A stretch of DNA of 64,000 nt from assembly GCA_963708245.1 (NCBI GenBank), contig OY970201.1:4216001-4280000 (forward strand). Direction: 5' to 3'. Position numbers and translations under genes: made by a program. The notes under the pieces are model-generated. The model was not told the DNA's origin. It worked only from the letters and a program-made list of their open reading frames with translations, and made no database searches. Source of the stretch: CAVYXK01 sp963708245. Lineage in GTDB: Bacteria; Pseudomonadota; Alphaproteobacteria; Acetobacterales; Acetobacteraceae. Shown here one piece after another: positions 54,746 through 62,955 of the stretch (positions within the stretch are counted from its first letter, which is position 1; each line of letters starts with the position of its first letter).

Positions 54746-54945
54746 ATGATGCTGGTTGGCGGTCTAGATGCCATCTTTGGCCTCGTGGTGGGCGCGCTGG
54801 TGGTAACAGCGATGGAGAGAACTACCTGGCACAGTTCGGCGCCTGGGTGATGGTGATCCAGGGCGTGATCTTTGCAGCCTGCGTGCTGGCGTTCCGCCGC
54901 GGCATCATCGGGGCGATCGGCGCCGCGCTGAAGCTCGCGGTGTAA
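54746..54945 (+). pseudogene. C-terminal fragment of a branched-chain amino acid-type ABC permease
   Basis: Reads MMLVGGLDAIFGLVVGALVV then, after a 2-bp GA duplication at about 54813-54820, NYLAQFGAWVMVIQGVIFAA and CVLAFRRGIIGAIG to a stop. This is the last two helices and the cytoplasmic end typical of LivM-type permeases (the FRRGI/PRGL end). Upstream parts are absent. A dead remnant, joined by deletion to the flanking DNA. Confidence 0.65.
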
Positions 54946-54991
54946 CTGCCCCAGCCACAAAGTTGGGCGCCCGACCGCAACGATTAGGTTG

Positions 54992-55328
54992 GTGCTGGCG
55001 GCCGACATCCCGGACACGAGACTGGCTGCCATGACACGGGATCTGATCCGCGACCTTTCGCGGTCGGGAATGGGCGCGCGGGCTTCCGAGAGACATGCTG
55101 GACCGGGAGAGCGTGGCCTCGACCTAACTATGGGGGTTGTAAGCCCGTTCCTTGCCCACGGTGGGGCGCTGTTGCTGGCTGAATGCATCAAGAACTACGT
55201 GATGCGGGAGCGGACTCTGAAGATCGAGATTCTCGGCCTCGACGGAAAGCAGGTGGCGTCGTGGACGCCGGAACGCAACAGGCGACACGTCCGCGGTGGT
55301 TCTCCAGGCCCACGAGGCCCAGCCGTAA
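54992..55328 (+). pseudogene. EACC1-like protein (caspase-associated conflict component), +1 frameshift
   Basis: Starting at GTG 54992 (or TTG 54989) the frame reads VLAADIPDTRLAAMTRDLIR, LSRSGMGARASERHAGPGER, then LAHGGALLLAECIKNYVMRE and TLKIEILGLDGKQV. This resembles EACC1 (effector-associated constant component 1), a small ferredoxin-like domain found beside caspases and trypsins in bacterial conflict systems. It then needs one base removed (around 55277-55284) to reach DTSAVVLQAHEAQP and a TAA at 55326, which is followed by GGAGG and the caspase-like start. Repaired length 111 residues. Family call rests on memory of the pattern, not a search. Confidence 0.55.
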
Positions 55329-55338
55329 GGAGGCGATT

Positions 55339-55458
55339 GTGGGGCGCCGCCGCGCCTTCCTGATCGGCAACCGGGGGTTCCGGCCGGATTCGGGGCTCGG
55401 CTCTCTCAAAGGCCCCCGCAACGCCCGAAGCGACCGCACCAGCCGCGCAAGCCAATGA
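55339..55458 (+). pseudogene. N-terminal stump of a caspase-like (peptidase C14) protein
   Basis: GTG at 55339, 6 bp after a GGAGG site and 11 bp after the EACC1 stop. It reads VGRRRAFLIGNRGFRPDSGL, GSLKGPRN, matching the first strand and turn of bacterial caspases (RALLIGN...L..L.GP.ND), and then ends after 39 codons. Catalytic His and Cys are missing, so it is a deletion remnant. Order EACC1-caspase on one strand is the one known for conflict systems. Confidence 0.55.
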
Positions 55459-55761
55459 CCTGAATATGCACCGCCCACCGCGCGGCGTCCGGGCAGCGTG
55501 CAGTGCCGCCATGCATGCGCACCGCGAATGCATGAGCGGCAGCAGGACGTTCGAATAGCGCAGGGCGGGATGTGACGCAGGGGCGAGCGGCGGGACAAGG
55601 CCCGCCATATCGGCCAGCGGTCGGCGCCAGTCCGCGCAGGTGGGGTTGCAAACGCCTTCGATGGCAGGTAGCGTGATCATGAGCTGGCTTGATAGACAGG
55701 TCGCCTGGGTGACGGCGGTCGGTGATCGCGGACTCGTCACGAAAACAGTAAGGTCACCTCG
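55459..55761. other. Intergenic stretch between caspase stump and coiled-coil operon
   Basis: No convincing frame on either strand; a minus-strand open frame is Cys/Ala/Arg-rich and matches no family. May hold the promoter of the operon starting at 55762. Probably the scar of the deletion that removed the caspase. Confidence 0.45.
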
Positions 55762-56523
55762 ATGCCTGATGACGCGAAGCGCGACTGGCTCATTCGCGTG
55801 CTTGGATTCACGTTCGCAGAGAATACCGGAGCGGCGCCGCACGGCGAGGACGACGCAACGCTCTCACGCGGGGAGCTGACGCAAAGGCTGCAGATCATCA
55901 ACCAGGACGCGCGCGACAGCGGCGCAGTCGGCGCGCTTCAGGATGCCCTCAGGGCTGCCGCCATCGCAGTCAAGGTGAACGCGAACAATGCCGTCGATCT
56001 GCTGGAGATACTGGAAGAGCGCCTCGCGGAATTTGCGCGAAGCAAGCGCATGGCGGAGGTTGAGGATACCGTCAAGAGCGCCACGGTATCGGCGAAGGCC
56101 GGTCTGGTAGGGCTGGCGAAGATGCGCCTGAAGCTGCAGGCGGCTCGCTCGGGCTACGACATGGCGGTCAGCAACCTCGAGACGTCCCGCGACGCACTGC
56201 TGAAACACCCGCAATTCGCCAACGACCCACGCAGCAAGGACCCTGAGTTCCTGAAGAACGCCGCGGCCGTTGCCGAGCGTGTGCCCAACATCGAGACCGC
56301 GGCGAACGAAGTGCAACAGGCGCTCGACAACATGACCAACGCCGCTGACCCGGGGGCACGCCAGGCCCTGGCGCAGCAAGCGGTCGCGAGCATCGAGAAG
56401 TACCGGGCGAAATTGACCGACCCCATTCTCACCGTGATGGAGAAAACGCCCGCCGGGTCGTTCCCGATCCTCAGCGTGTTATCCAGCGCGCTCGACGACC
56501 TCGCCCAGGCCTTGCGGGCCTAA
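55762..56523 (+). CDS. Helical protein of unknown function, operon gene 1
   Basis: 253 residues, no signal peptide and no membrane helix. Starts MPDDAKRDWLIRVLGFTFAE; the W-x3-LG pattern resembles a short N-terminal motif I have seen in other unassigned proteobacterial proteins, but I cannot name a family. The rest is almost all amphipathic helix (VDLLEILEERLAEFARSKRM, LQAARSGYDMAVSNLETSRD, IETAANEVQQALDNM), Ala/Glu/Lys-rich, ending in a more hydrophobic PAGSFPILSVLSSALDDLAQ. First gene of five on the plus strand; 62 bp from the next. Confidence 0.75.
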   Translation: MPDDAKRDWLIRVLGFTFAENTGAAPHGEDDATLSRGELTQRLQIINQDARDSGAVGALQDALRAAAIAVKVNANNAVDLLEILEERLAEFARSKRMAEVEDTVKSATVSAKAGLVGLAKMRLKLQAARSGYDMAVSNLETSRDALLKHPQFANDPRSKDPEFLKNAAAVAERVPNIETAANEVQQALDNMTNAADPGARQALAQQAVASIEKYRAKLTDPILTVMEKTPAGSFPILSVLSSALDDLAQALRA

Positions 56524-56585
56524 AGGTTTCGCCACGCCTGAGCCGACCCCTAATAACGCAAAAATACAAGCAGCGGAGCGCACAG

Positions 56586-58280
56586 ATGAGCGGCCACGAC
56601 ACCGACGTTCTCGATGGCGATCAACCGGCGAAGTCGAAGAAGGTCGACGAGCTGAAGCACGAGCGGGAACTCGTCATCGCGCAGAATACGCTGTACTTCA
56701 CCACGATCGGATTGAAGAACAGCAAAAAAAATCAGGACAAGGTAAGCAAATCCCGCGACAACAAAAGCAAACTGGAGAAATATTCAAAAGAACAGCTGGA
56801 GAAGCAGGAGCAGGCGAAGTCGGAGATCAGGTTCCAGGCGCTCTACGAAGACCTGCTGCAAAAGTTCGATAACGGCCTCAAGGTGCTGAGGCAGGCCGGG
56901 CCGGGGACCGACACAATAACCGAGGAAGTGCTGCGGACACGCACGACCGCGCGGCAGTTCGTCAAGGGCGACACGCCGAATTACAAATCGGCCTATGAGA
57001 CGCTGCAGAAGCAGAACCTGGACAAGATCCTTCAGGGCGTGCCGGCGCTGGTCAACAAGGCGAACGAACTCTTCCAGACCCAGGCCAAGAAGTCGTACGA
57101 GGAATACAATGCCCTGAAGGAGATGCTGCGTACCGCGCCGTTGTCGCAGGGCGTCAAGGAGGACTTCGACGGGAAGCTGCTTGAGGCGGTCGTGCTGGCG
57201 AAGGCGCCGGCCAAGGATCCGGGCAAGGTCGACACGACCTGCCTCGGCAAGCTGCAGGTCGTGGGCACGGAACTGAAAAACGCCATCAAGGACGCTGAGA
57301 CCGCCAGGCAAGACTGCGACAAGCTGTTCAAGGCCGGGACTGGGCTGACGAAACTGCGCGAGACCGCTCCGGGCAATCTGGAGGAATTCAATGACGCCGT
57401 GATCGCCGACCTGCGACGCAAGCGGAAGAACGCCAAAACTGCCTATGATCTGCCGGATTATCCGCTGGCCCTGGCTACGCTGCGCGCGATCGCCGACGAG
57501 TGCAAGGAATGGCAGGGCAAGCTCGAGGCCGAACTGATCGGCAGCTACCGCGACTGGGCCGAGCAGAAGGGGGCGCTCAAGTCCGCGCTGAGCGAGGCCA
57601 GCAAGCTGGCGAAGAGCACCACCGCGGCGAAAGAACTCGTCGATCAGGCGGTAGAGCTTGCCAGGGAGCTCGGCGAACTGGCCAAGACCGAGCCCAAGCC
57701 CGGCCGCGAGTGTAACGAAGCTGTTGACCGTTTCGAGAGCTTGAAGATCAAACTCGGCGGGCTGACCATCAGGGCGGCCGAGAGCAGTGGGTTCCCGGCA
57801 GCCAAGGCCGACGCGTGCAAGCCGAACGACGCCAAGATCATCGAGGTATCAACCGCGCTGAACAACCTCGAGCAGAAGTTGACCGGGCGCCAGGATATCG
57901 ATCAGGCGCTGCGCGAGAAGGCCCTGGGCCCGCTGAAGACCCGGCTGAAGGATATTCTCAACGAATGGCTGGATCGCAAACTCAAGGCCTTTGATTTCGT
58001 CTCGCTGGACGCGCGGACGATCGCCGACGAACTGTCGGCGCTGGCCGCCGACATCGCCGACGCCGCGGGCGATGACGAGATCGCGGTGCTGGCCAAAAGT
58101 CCGGAGCTCGAGCGCGCCCAGAACGAGTTGCGGGCGGCCATGGACGAGGCCATGAAGGTTCAGCTCAAGATCATGAGCTTCAATCCCGAGGAGGGGCTGG
58201 ACAATCGCGAATTCCTCAAGCAGGTGTCGCAGTTCCTGGCGACCAGCGACGATCCGTCGCTGCTCGAACTCGGTGCATGA
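56586..58280 (+). CDS. Long coiled-coil protein of unknown function, operon gene 2
   Basis: 564 residues, Lys/Glu/Ala-rich. N-terminal basic, Asn/Lys-rich coil (about residues 20-85: KVDELKHERELVIAQNTLYF, KNQDKVSKSRDNKSKLEKYS). Then helical units of roughly 90 residues with recurring Y--AL--L patterns (DYPLALATLRAIADECKEWQ). No transmembrane segment, enzyme motif or signal. Overlaps the next gene by 8 bp. Removing one G of GG at 58272-58273 would join both as LLELVHDQLLAEI, giving one 1063-residue protein; see findings. Nothing similar is known to me by name. Confidence 0.75.
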   Translation: MSGHDTDVLDGDQPAKSKKVDELKHERELVIAQNTLYFTTIGLKNSKKNQDKVSKSRDNKSKLEKYSKEQLEKQEQAKSEIRFQALYEDLLQKFDNGLKVLRQAGPGTDTITEEVLRTRTTARQFVKGDTPNYKSAYETLQKQNLDKILQGVPALVNKANELFQTQAKKSYEEYNALKEMLRTAPLSQGVKEDFDGKLLEAVVLAKAPAKDPGKVDTTCLGKLQVVGTELKNAIKDAETARQDCDKLFKAGTGLTKLRETAPGNLEEFNDAVIADLRRKRKNAKTAYDLPDYPLALATLRAIADECKEWQGKLEAELIGSYRDWAEQKGALKSALSEASKLAKSTTAAKELVDQAVELARELGELAKTEPKPGRECNEAVDRFESLKIKLGGLTIRAAESSGFPAAKADACKPNDAKIIEVSTALNNLEQKLTGRQDIDQALREKALGPLKTRLKDILNEWLDRKLKAFDFVSLDARTIADELSALAADIADAAGDDEIAVLAKSPELERAQNELRAAMDEAMKVQLKIMSFNPEEGLDNREFLKQVSQFLATSDDPSLLELGA

Positions 58281-59778
58281 CCAGCTGCTCGCGGAGATCA
58301 AACGGCAGAATAGCCTCGCGGTGTTTGCCGACCAGCGGATCGAGGAACTGCGAGCGAAGATCGACGAGCACTTGAAGCCGGTACCGCCCCAATTGAACGA
58401 GCAGGGCAAGCTGATCGAAAAGTTGCGCGGCGGCGACACCCGCAAGGCCTTCGAGGCGATGCAGGGAACGCTGCAGACGGAATACGACTCCGTTGTCGCG
58501 ATGAGCCTGTCGGATCAGATCTCGGTGCTTGAACAGGCCGTCGCCGATGCCGAGGAATTGGCACTGGAAGCCAACAACTTCCTCCTCGAATTGAAGCGCA
58601 AGCCGGTTGACGATCCGTACGAACCGACCGGGGTCAAAGAAATCAAGGATCTGTTGCTTGTCCTCGAGAAGATGCTGAAGGACTCGAAAGACGCCCAGGA
58701 ATACCTGATCATGACGTATTCCGGGATCGAGGAAAGGTTGCAACTTGCGCAGGAAAACCTCGGCAAGTCGACAATGGCGGCGATGACCAAGGAACTGCGT
58801 GCGATCCGCACGGCTATCGATAATATGTGCGATGAGGCCGAGAAGGCAAAGCAGCGGTACAAGGGCGAGCAGGGTTTCCAGGCCGAAGTGAAGGCGATTG
58901 AGAAGCTGCTCGAAGACAAGTTGTTCGCGGAGAACGCTCCCAAGTATCTCAGGAAGGCGAAGGCGGACCTCGAGACACTCAGGAAAAATGCAAAGTTCGA
59001 GGGCGGCTACGACGGCGCGACGGCGGACGCCGTGAAGATGAAGACAGAGCTTGGCAAGATGCTCGCCAGCGCCAGGAACGCGCGCGACATCCCGGTGCTG
59101 ATCGTCGAGAAGGAGACGCAGATCGCGGGTGAAAACGCCAAGGAGGAGTTGCAGAAGACCAAGTGGGAAACCGAACTTGAGATCGTCAAGAACGATCTGG
59201 ACGCTGCCAAATCGATCAATCCGAAGGAGATCAGGGGGCTCAAGTCCGTGGTCAAGGACGCCGCGAAGGCTGTCGAGAAATCGCACGACTACGGGATGGG
59301 CCGCTCGCAACTGGAGCAGGTCCGTACCAAGCTCGCGCTGCTCCAGCAGAACCCCGCGGGGCTGGCTATCGCCGCGCGCAATCAGCTTCCCGGGGTGAAT
59401 GCGCTGTACCGCAAGGCGGTGCTGGAGTTCGGCAAGACGCTGTCCGATCTCGAAAAGAACCTGGGCGCAAAACTCGAAGACTCGGATAAGGCGGCGTTCG
59501 CCAAGGAAGTGGTCGAGGTACGTACACTGCTCAATCCAGCACTGTTCACGTCGTATATCAAGACCATCACGACCGCGGAGGACGATAAGAAACGCTCCAC
59601 CGCGCGCGAGAAGGCACTGCGCGGCGCGCGGCAGATGATGACCTACATCAAGAAGGACTACCGCATGCGCGAACTGGCGCGTGCGCCATCCACTGTGGAT
59701 ACCAAGATGGCGGGCGTCGTCTCGAAGGTATTCCTGGCCTTGCTGGATCTCGAAAACAACCTGCTGGTTTCGCTCTGA
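58273..59778 (+). CDS. Long coiled-coil protein of unknown function, operon gene 3
   Basis: 501 residues from GTG at 58273, which has no ribosome site of its own. Continues the helical pattern of gene 2: FADQRIEELRAKIDEHLKPV, LEQAVADAEELALEANNFLL, KELRAIRTAIDNMCDEAEKA, KAKADLETLRKNA. No enzyme or membrane motif. Either translated by coupling at the 8-bp overlap or the C-terminal half of a single long gene. 15 bp and a GGCGGAGGG site precede gene 4. Confidence 0.75.
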   Translation: MHDQLLAEIKRQNSLAVFADQRIEELRAKIDEHLKPVPPQLNEQGKLIEKLRGGDTRKAFEAMQGTLQTEYDSVVAMSLSDQISVLEQAVADAEELALEANNFLLELKRKPVDDPYEPTGVKEIKDLLLVLEKMLKDSKDAQEYLIMTYSGIEERLQLAQENLGKSTMAAMTKELRAIRTAIDNMCDEAEKAKQRYKGEQGFQAEVKAIEKLLEDKLFAENAPKYLRKAKADLETLRKNAKFEGGYDGATADAVKMKTELGKMLASARNARDIPVLIVEKETQIAGENAKEELQKTKWETELEIVKNDLDAAKSINPKEIRGLKSVVKDAAKAVEKSHDYGMGRSQLEQVRTKLALLQQNPAGLAIAARNQLPGVNALYRKAVLEFGKTLSDLEKNLGAKLEDSDKAAFAKEVVEVRTLLNPALFTSYIKTITTAEDDKKRSTAREKALRGARQMMTYIKKDYRMRELARAPSTVDTKMAGVVSKVFLALLDLENNLLVSL

Positions 59779-59793
59779 GCGGCGGAGGGCACC

Positions 59794-61629
59794 ATGGCAC
59801 TGACCGTACAAGAGGCCGATTGGACCGCGCGCTTCACCGCCGGTGCCGTACAGGCGTTGGGGATCGGACCGTTGCCGGAGAAGAGCAAGGCCGAGAACCT
59901 GGAAGAGAAGCTGCGTCGCGCGCGCGACAAGGAAGAAGTCAAGGAGCAGGCGCTGAAGGACATGCTGCTGGAAAAGACGCTGCGAGAGATCGACAAGCGC
60001 CGGGAGCTGCTGCGTGAAACGACACAGGCGACGGTGGAGCGCGTGGACGACGGCGGTAAGAAGAAGACGGAGCAACTCCGCGACAAGGAAGGCAAGCAGC
60101 AGAGGGCGACAGATACCGGCAATATGAAGGGCGTGACGAACATCACGTATGGCAGCACGGGCAAGGGGGGGAAGGACACCTCCGGCTCCAACGTCGATAC
60201 CTCGGGGATGACGCCGCAAGGACCGCTGACCGGCGGACACGACGATGTCAGCGCTCCGTTCAACATCAAGCAGAACGCGGGACCCGAGGCAAAGGGGCTG
60301 AAGCTGCTCAGCGAGAGCGTCGCCTGGGTGCAGGGGCAGGCCGATGAGCTGGCCGAAGTCACCGTCATGCGCAGCACGCTGCCCGACGGGGCGGACGACA
60401 TCGTGCTCGTGAAGCAGAAGCTGTTCACCGACAAGGAGCTCACCGACGAGATCTTCACGCCGCTGGTCCGCGACAAGGTGCTCGGCGAGACGCTGGTGCC
60501 TGACAAATACAGCAAGACCCAGCAGATGCTGGACGGGTCGGACGATTATTACATCAAGGAGTGCAAGGAGAAGGGCCGTGCCCCGGCCACCGGGGCCGCC
60601 GAGCTGACCAAGGGCCTGATCGGCGTCGCCGGCAGTGTCGCGACCACCGTCTTCAGCGGCATGGGCGCGGTGAAGGAAGGCCAGGACGCGATGAACAACG
60701 CGAACTGGTCGGAGGACCAGGTTGCCCAGTACAACGATATCACCAACGGCATTGTCGCCGTGCTGCAGGGCGGGATCGACCTGACCGACAAGGGCATCGA
60801 GGCATACAAGGTCCGCGATTTCGACGAAAGCGCATTCAGCTCTGTGGTCAGCAACATCGGCAACGGGATCGGCAAGATGGTCGCTGGCGCGACCGGCAAT
60901 GAGGACATCGGCGGCATTGTGCAGCTTGCCATCGACGGCTCGGCAAAGCTGGTGCAAATCAGCGTTACCATGAAGAAATGGGCGACAGATCCCAATGGCG
61001 ATCCGCCGGTTGCGGCGATGCTGTCCATCTTCGGCGGCGTTCTGGCCGACGGCTTCAGCACGCTCAGCGACCTGCCGAACCAGACGACCGACCAATGCAA
61101 CGCCTGGGCGAACATCGGTACCGGTATCTCAGCCGCATTCGGCGTGTTGGCCAAGGGCGCCGAGACCAAGGTCATCCTGGCGATCAAGAATGGCAATTGG
61201 AAGGAGGCCTTCGCCTTCGTTGAAGAAGCCGCGGGCCAGGCCGCCAAGGCGGCGGATGCCGGGGCCGATACCAACAACCTGTTCGACTCGGCGTCGGACC
61301 TGTCGGGCCAGGACAGCGCGCTGAAGGACCAGAACGACTTCAACTCGGCTGCCGACAGCATGCAGAAGGCGCTCAACACGCTTTCCGACCTCAAGAAGGA
61401 TTCGGATGACCCGCTGCTGAAGACCAAGCGGGAGCAGACGGTGGCGGCCGGGAGAAAGAAGATCGAGGAGATGAAGAAGGCCGCCGATGAGGCGAAGAAA
61501 CAGGCCACCAAAGAGGAAATCAAGGCGATCCAGGAACGCTTGGCGGAAGAGAAGAAGGAGTACGAGACCTCGCTGAAATGCCTCGGCTCGAAGAGTCCTG
61601 ACGATTCTCAGGTACAAGACGATTGCTAA
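59794..61629 (+). CDS. Large protein with coiled coils and hydrophobic Gly/Ala-rich core, operon gene 4
   Basis: 611 residues. Residues 1-110 form a charged coil (LEEKLRRARDKEEVKEQALK). A Gly/Ser/Thr-rich linker follows (STGKGGKDTSGSNVDTSG, near 121-150). Residues about 271-475 hold several amphipathic to hydrophobic Gly/Ala-rich helices (LTKGLIGVAGSVATTVFSGM, VAAMLSIFGGVLADGFSTLS, ANIGTGISAAFGVLAKGAET) that suggest a pore-forming or membrane-inserting region. Residues 545-600 are a second coil (IEEMKKAADEAKKQATKEEI). No signal peptide. The layout recalls secreted effectors or toxins without matching one. Confidence 0.75.
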   Translation: MALTVQEADWTARFTAGAVQALGIGPLPEKSKAENLEEKLRRARDKEEVKEQALKDMLLEKTLREIDKRRELLRETTQATVERVDDGGKKKTEQLRDKEGKQQRATDTGNMKGVTNITYGSTGKGGKDTSGSNVDTSGMTPQGPLTGGHDDVSAPFNIKQNAGPEAKGLKLLSESVAWVQGQADELAEVTVMRSTLPDGADDIVLVKQKLFTDKELTDEIFTPLVRDKVLGETLVPDKYSKTQQMLDGSDDYYIKECKEKGRAPATGAAELTKGLIGVAGSVATTVFSGMGAVKEGQDAMNNANWSEDQVAQYNDITNGIVAVLQGGIDLTDKGIEAYKVRDFDESAFSSVVSNIGNGIGKMVAGATGNEDIGGIVQLAIDGSAKLVQISVTMKKWATDPNGDPPVAAMLSIFGGVLADGFSTLSDLPNQTTDQCNAWANIGTGISAAFGVLAKGAETKVILAIKNGNWKEAFAFVEEAAGQAAKAADAGADTNNLFDSASDLSGQDSALKDQNDFNSAADSMQKALNTLSDLKKDSDDPLLKTKREQTVAAGRKKIEEMKKAADEAKKQATKEEIKAIQERLAEEKKEYETSLKCLGSKSPDDSQVQDDC

Positions 61630-61681
61630 GCTGATCGAACAGATCGAGCGCGACAGGGCGATCTGGGACGGGCTGAACGCC

Positions 61682-62761
61682 ATGTTCGGCGCCGGCATCG
61701 GCCTCGCCAGTGGCGTGACCGAGGCGATCGCGACGGTCGCATCCTCGGTTGCGCCGCCGCTCAAGGCCGCCGGCCAGTTGATGAAGTTCATCATCAACCT
61801 GAAGGCCGCCGCGGATCGCTGCGAGGCATGGCTGACCTGGCGCGAGGGACGCAAGGACGCAGTGAGCGCGGTCAGCCCCTACGCCACCTCGATCGAGAAC
61901 TTTATCCAGAACCAGGGCACGCAGTTCGCCCATTACTCGATCCAGGCTGCGGCAAACGCGATCAACGCGCTGCTATCGGCAGCCGAGATGTCGCCGGTCG
62001 GTCCGGCTTTCACCGCCGCGAGCGCGGGTGTGACCGCCTCGGCGGCGCTGGAGGACACGCTTTACAAATTCAAGAAGCAGCAGGATTTGCGCAAGGCGTG
62101 GCGCGCAACCCGCAAGGCGCTCGATCCGGCGAACAAGGGCGACCGCCGGATGCGGTTGCTGGTGCGCGAGATGAATCCGACGCTGGCGAAATACACGATC
62201 GCCTATGGCGCGCTGATCGACGAGGACCCGATCGCGATCACCGCGATGAACCGCGTCGGCCTGGACCGCGAGACGCTGGCACGCGCCGGCGACGGCGTGA
62301 AGGACGTGAAGAAATACCTGGAAACTCTCTATCCGGACGACGGCACGGTGCTGGTGAAGCTGGCGTTCGAGGCCATCAAGACGAAGCTCCCCGACCCGGC
62401 GCTGACCAGCAAGACATGGCAATTGACCTTCGTGCTGCTGCAACGTGACGCCAAGCTCGCCGGACAGAACCCTCCCGAGATCGTCGGCAACCTCAGCCTG
62501 GTCGAGACCTTGAAGCCCAAGGTGACTGACAAGGTCGAGCGGGGCAACACGTCGAAGACCGACATCCAGAACGACCTGATCGACGCGCTGAAGGCCCTCA
62601 ACAAGGCATTCCTGACCTTTCGGCCGGTCGACACCGCGGGCGAACCGATCGAGGCGGTGAAAGAGATCTGTCGCTACTACGCCGACCTCGCGGCTGCCGC
62701 GATCACGTCGGTCGAGATGGATATCGAGGAAGCGGAAACGCAGCTCAAGAAGGCTGCCTAA
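61682..62761 (+). CDS. Helical protein with hydrophobic N-terminal region, operon gene 5
   Basis: 359 residues from ATG at 61682, the only standard start codon in this frame. Coding-like sequence exists upstream in the same frame back to about 61628 (KLIEQIERDRAIWDGLNAMF), beginning where gene 4 stops but one base out of phase. So the true start is uncertain, or genes 4 and 5 are one 988-codon gene. N-terminal Gly/Ala helix (FGAGIGLASGVTEAIATVAS), then SIQAAANAINALLSAAEMSP, a basic helix bundle and an acidic C-terminal helix (SVEMDIEEAETQLKKAA). No known family. Confidence 0.72.
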   Translation: MFGAGIGLASGVTEAIATVASSVAPPLKAAGQLMKFIINLKAAADRCEAWLTWREGRKDAVSAVSPYATSIENFIQNQGTQFAHYSIQAAANAINALLSAAEMSPVGPAFTAASAGVTASAALEDTLYKFKKQQDLRKAWRATRKALDPANKGDRRMRLLVREMNPTLAKYTIAYGALIDEDPIAITAMNRVGLDRETLARAGDGVKDVKKYLETLYPDDGTVLVKLAFEAIKTKLPDPALTSKTWQLTFVLLQRDAKLAGQNPPEIVGNLSLVETLKPKVTDKVERGNTSKTDIQNDLIDALKALNKAFLTFRPVDTAGEPIEAVKEICRYYADLAAAAITSVEMDIEEAETQLKKAA

Positions 62762-62955
62762 CGCGGCTGGCGATTACAGGGCCGGCCGAGCAGGCGCACA
62801 GCAGCGGAATGCCGTAACTTTTCAGCGAGGCGGGTACGCGTCAACCTGAAACGATCATGCTCTAATTATCTCACCACATGATCCAACCGTTTCGCGCACA
62901 GCGAAATGAGACGGCGATGCGAATGGCGTTTGGGTCAAGCAACTCCGCGCACCAC

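Noticed and set aside
55195..55842. Minus-strand 215-codon frame over the caspase stump
   Set aside because: Cys/Ala/Arg-rich, no known motif, and antisense to better-supported remnants.
58216..61095. 959-codon minus-strand open frame antisense to the coiled-coil operon
   Set aside because: The plus-strand genes have the ribosome sites, tight spacing and a protein-like composition; the antisense frame is long only because Lys/Glu-rich GC-biased codons make few stops in that frame.
61620..61640. Programmed +1 frameshift between operon genes 4 and 5
   Set aside because: The site does not match a known slippery motif and the same +1 offset occurs in several ordinary genes here, so an indel is the simpler reading; kept only as an alternative.
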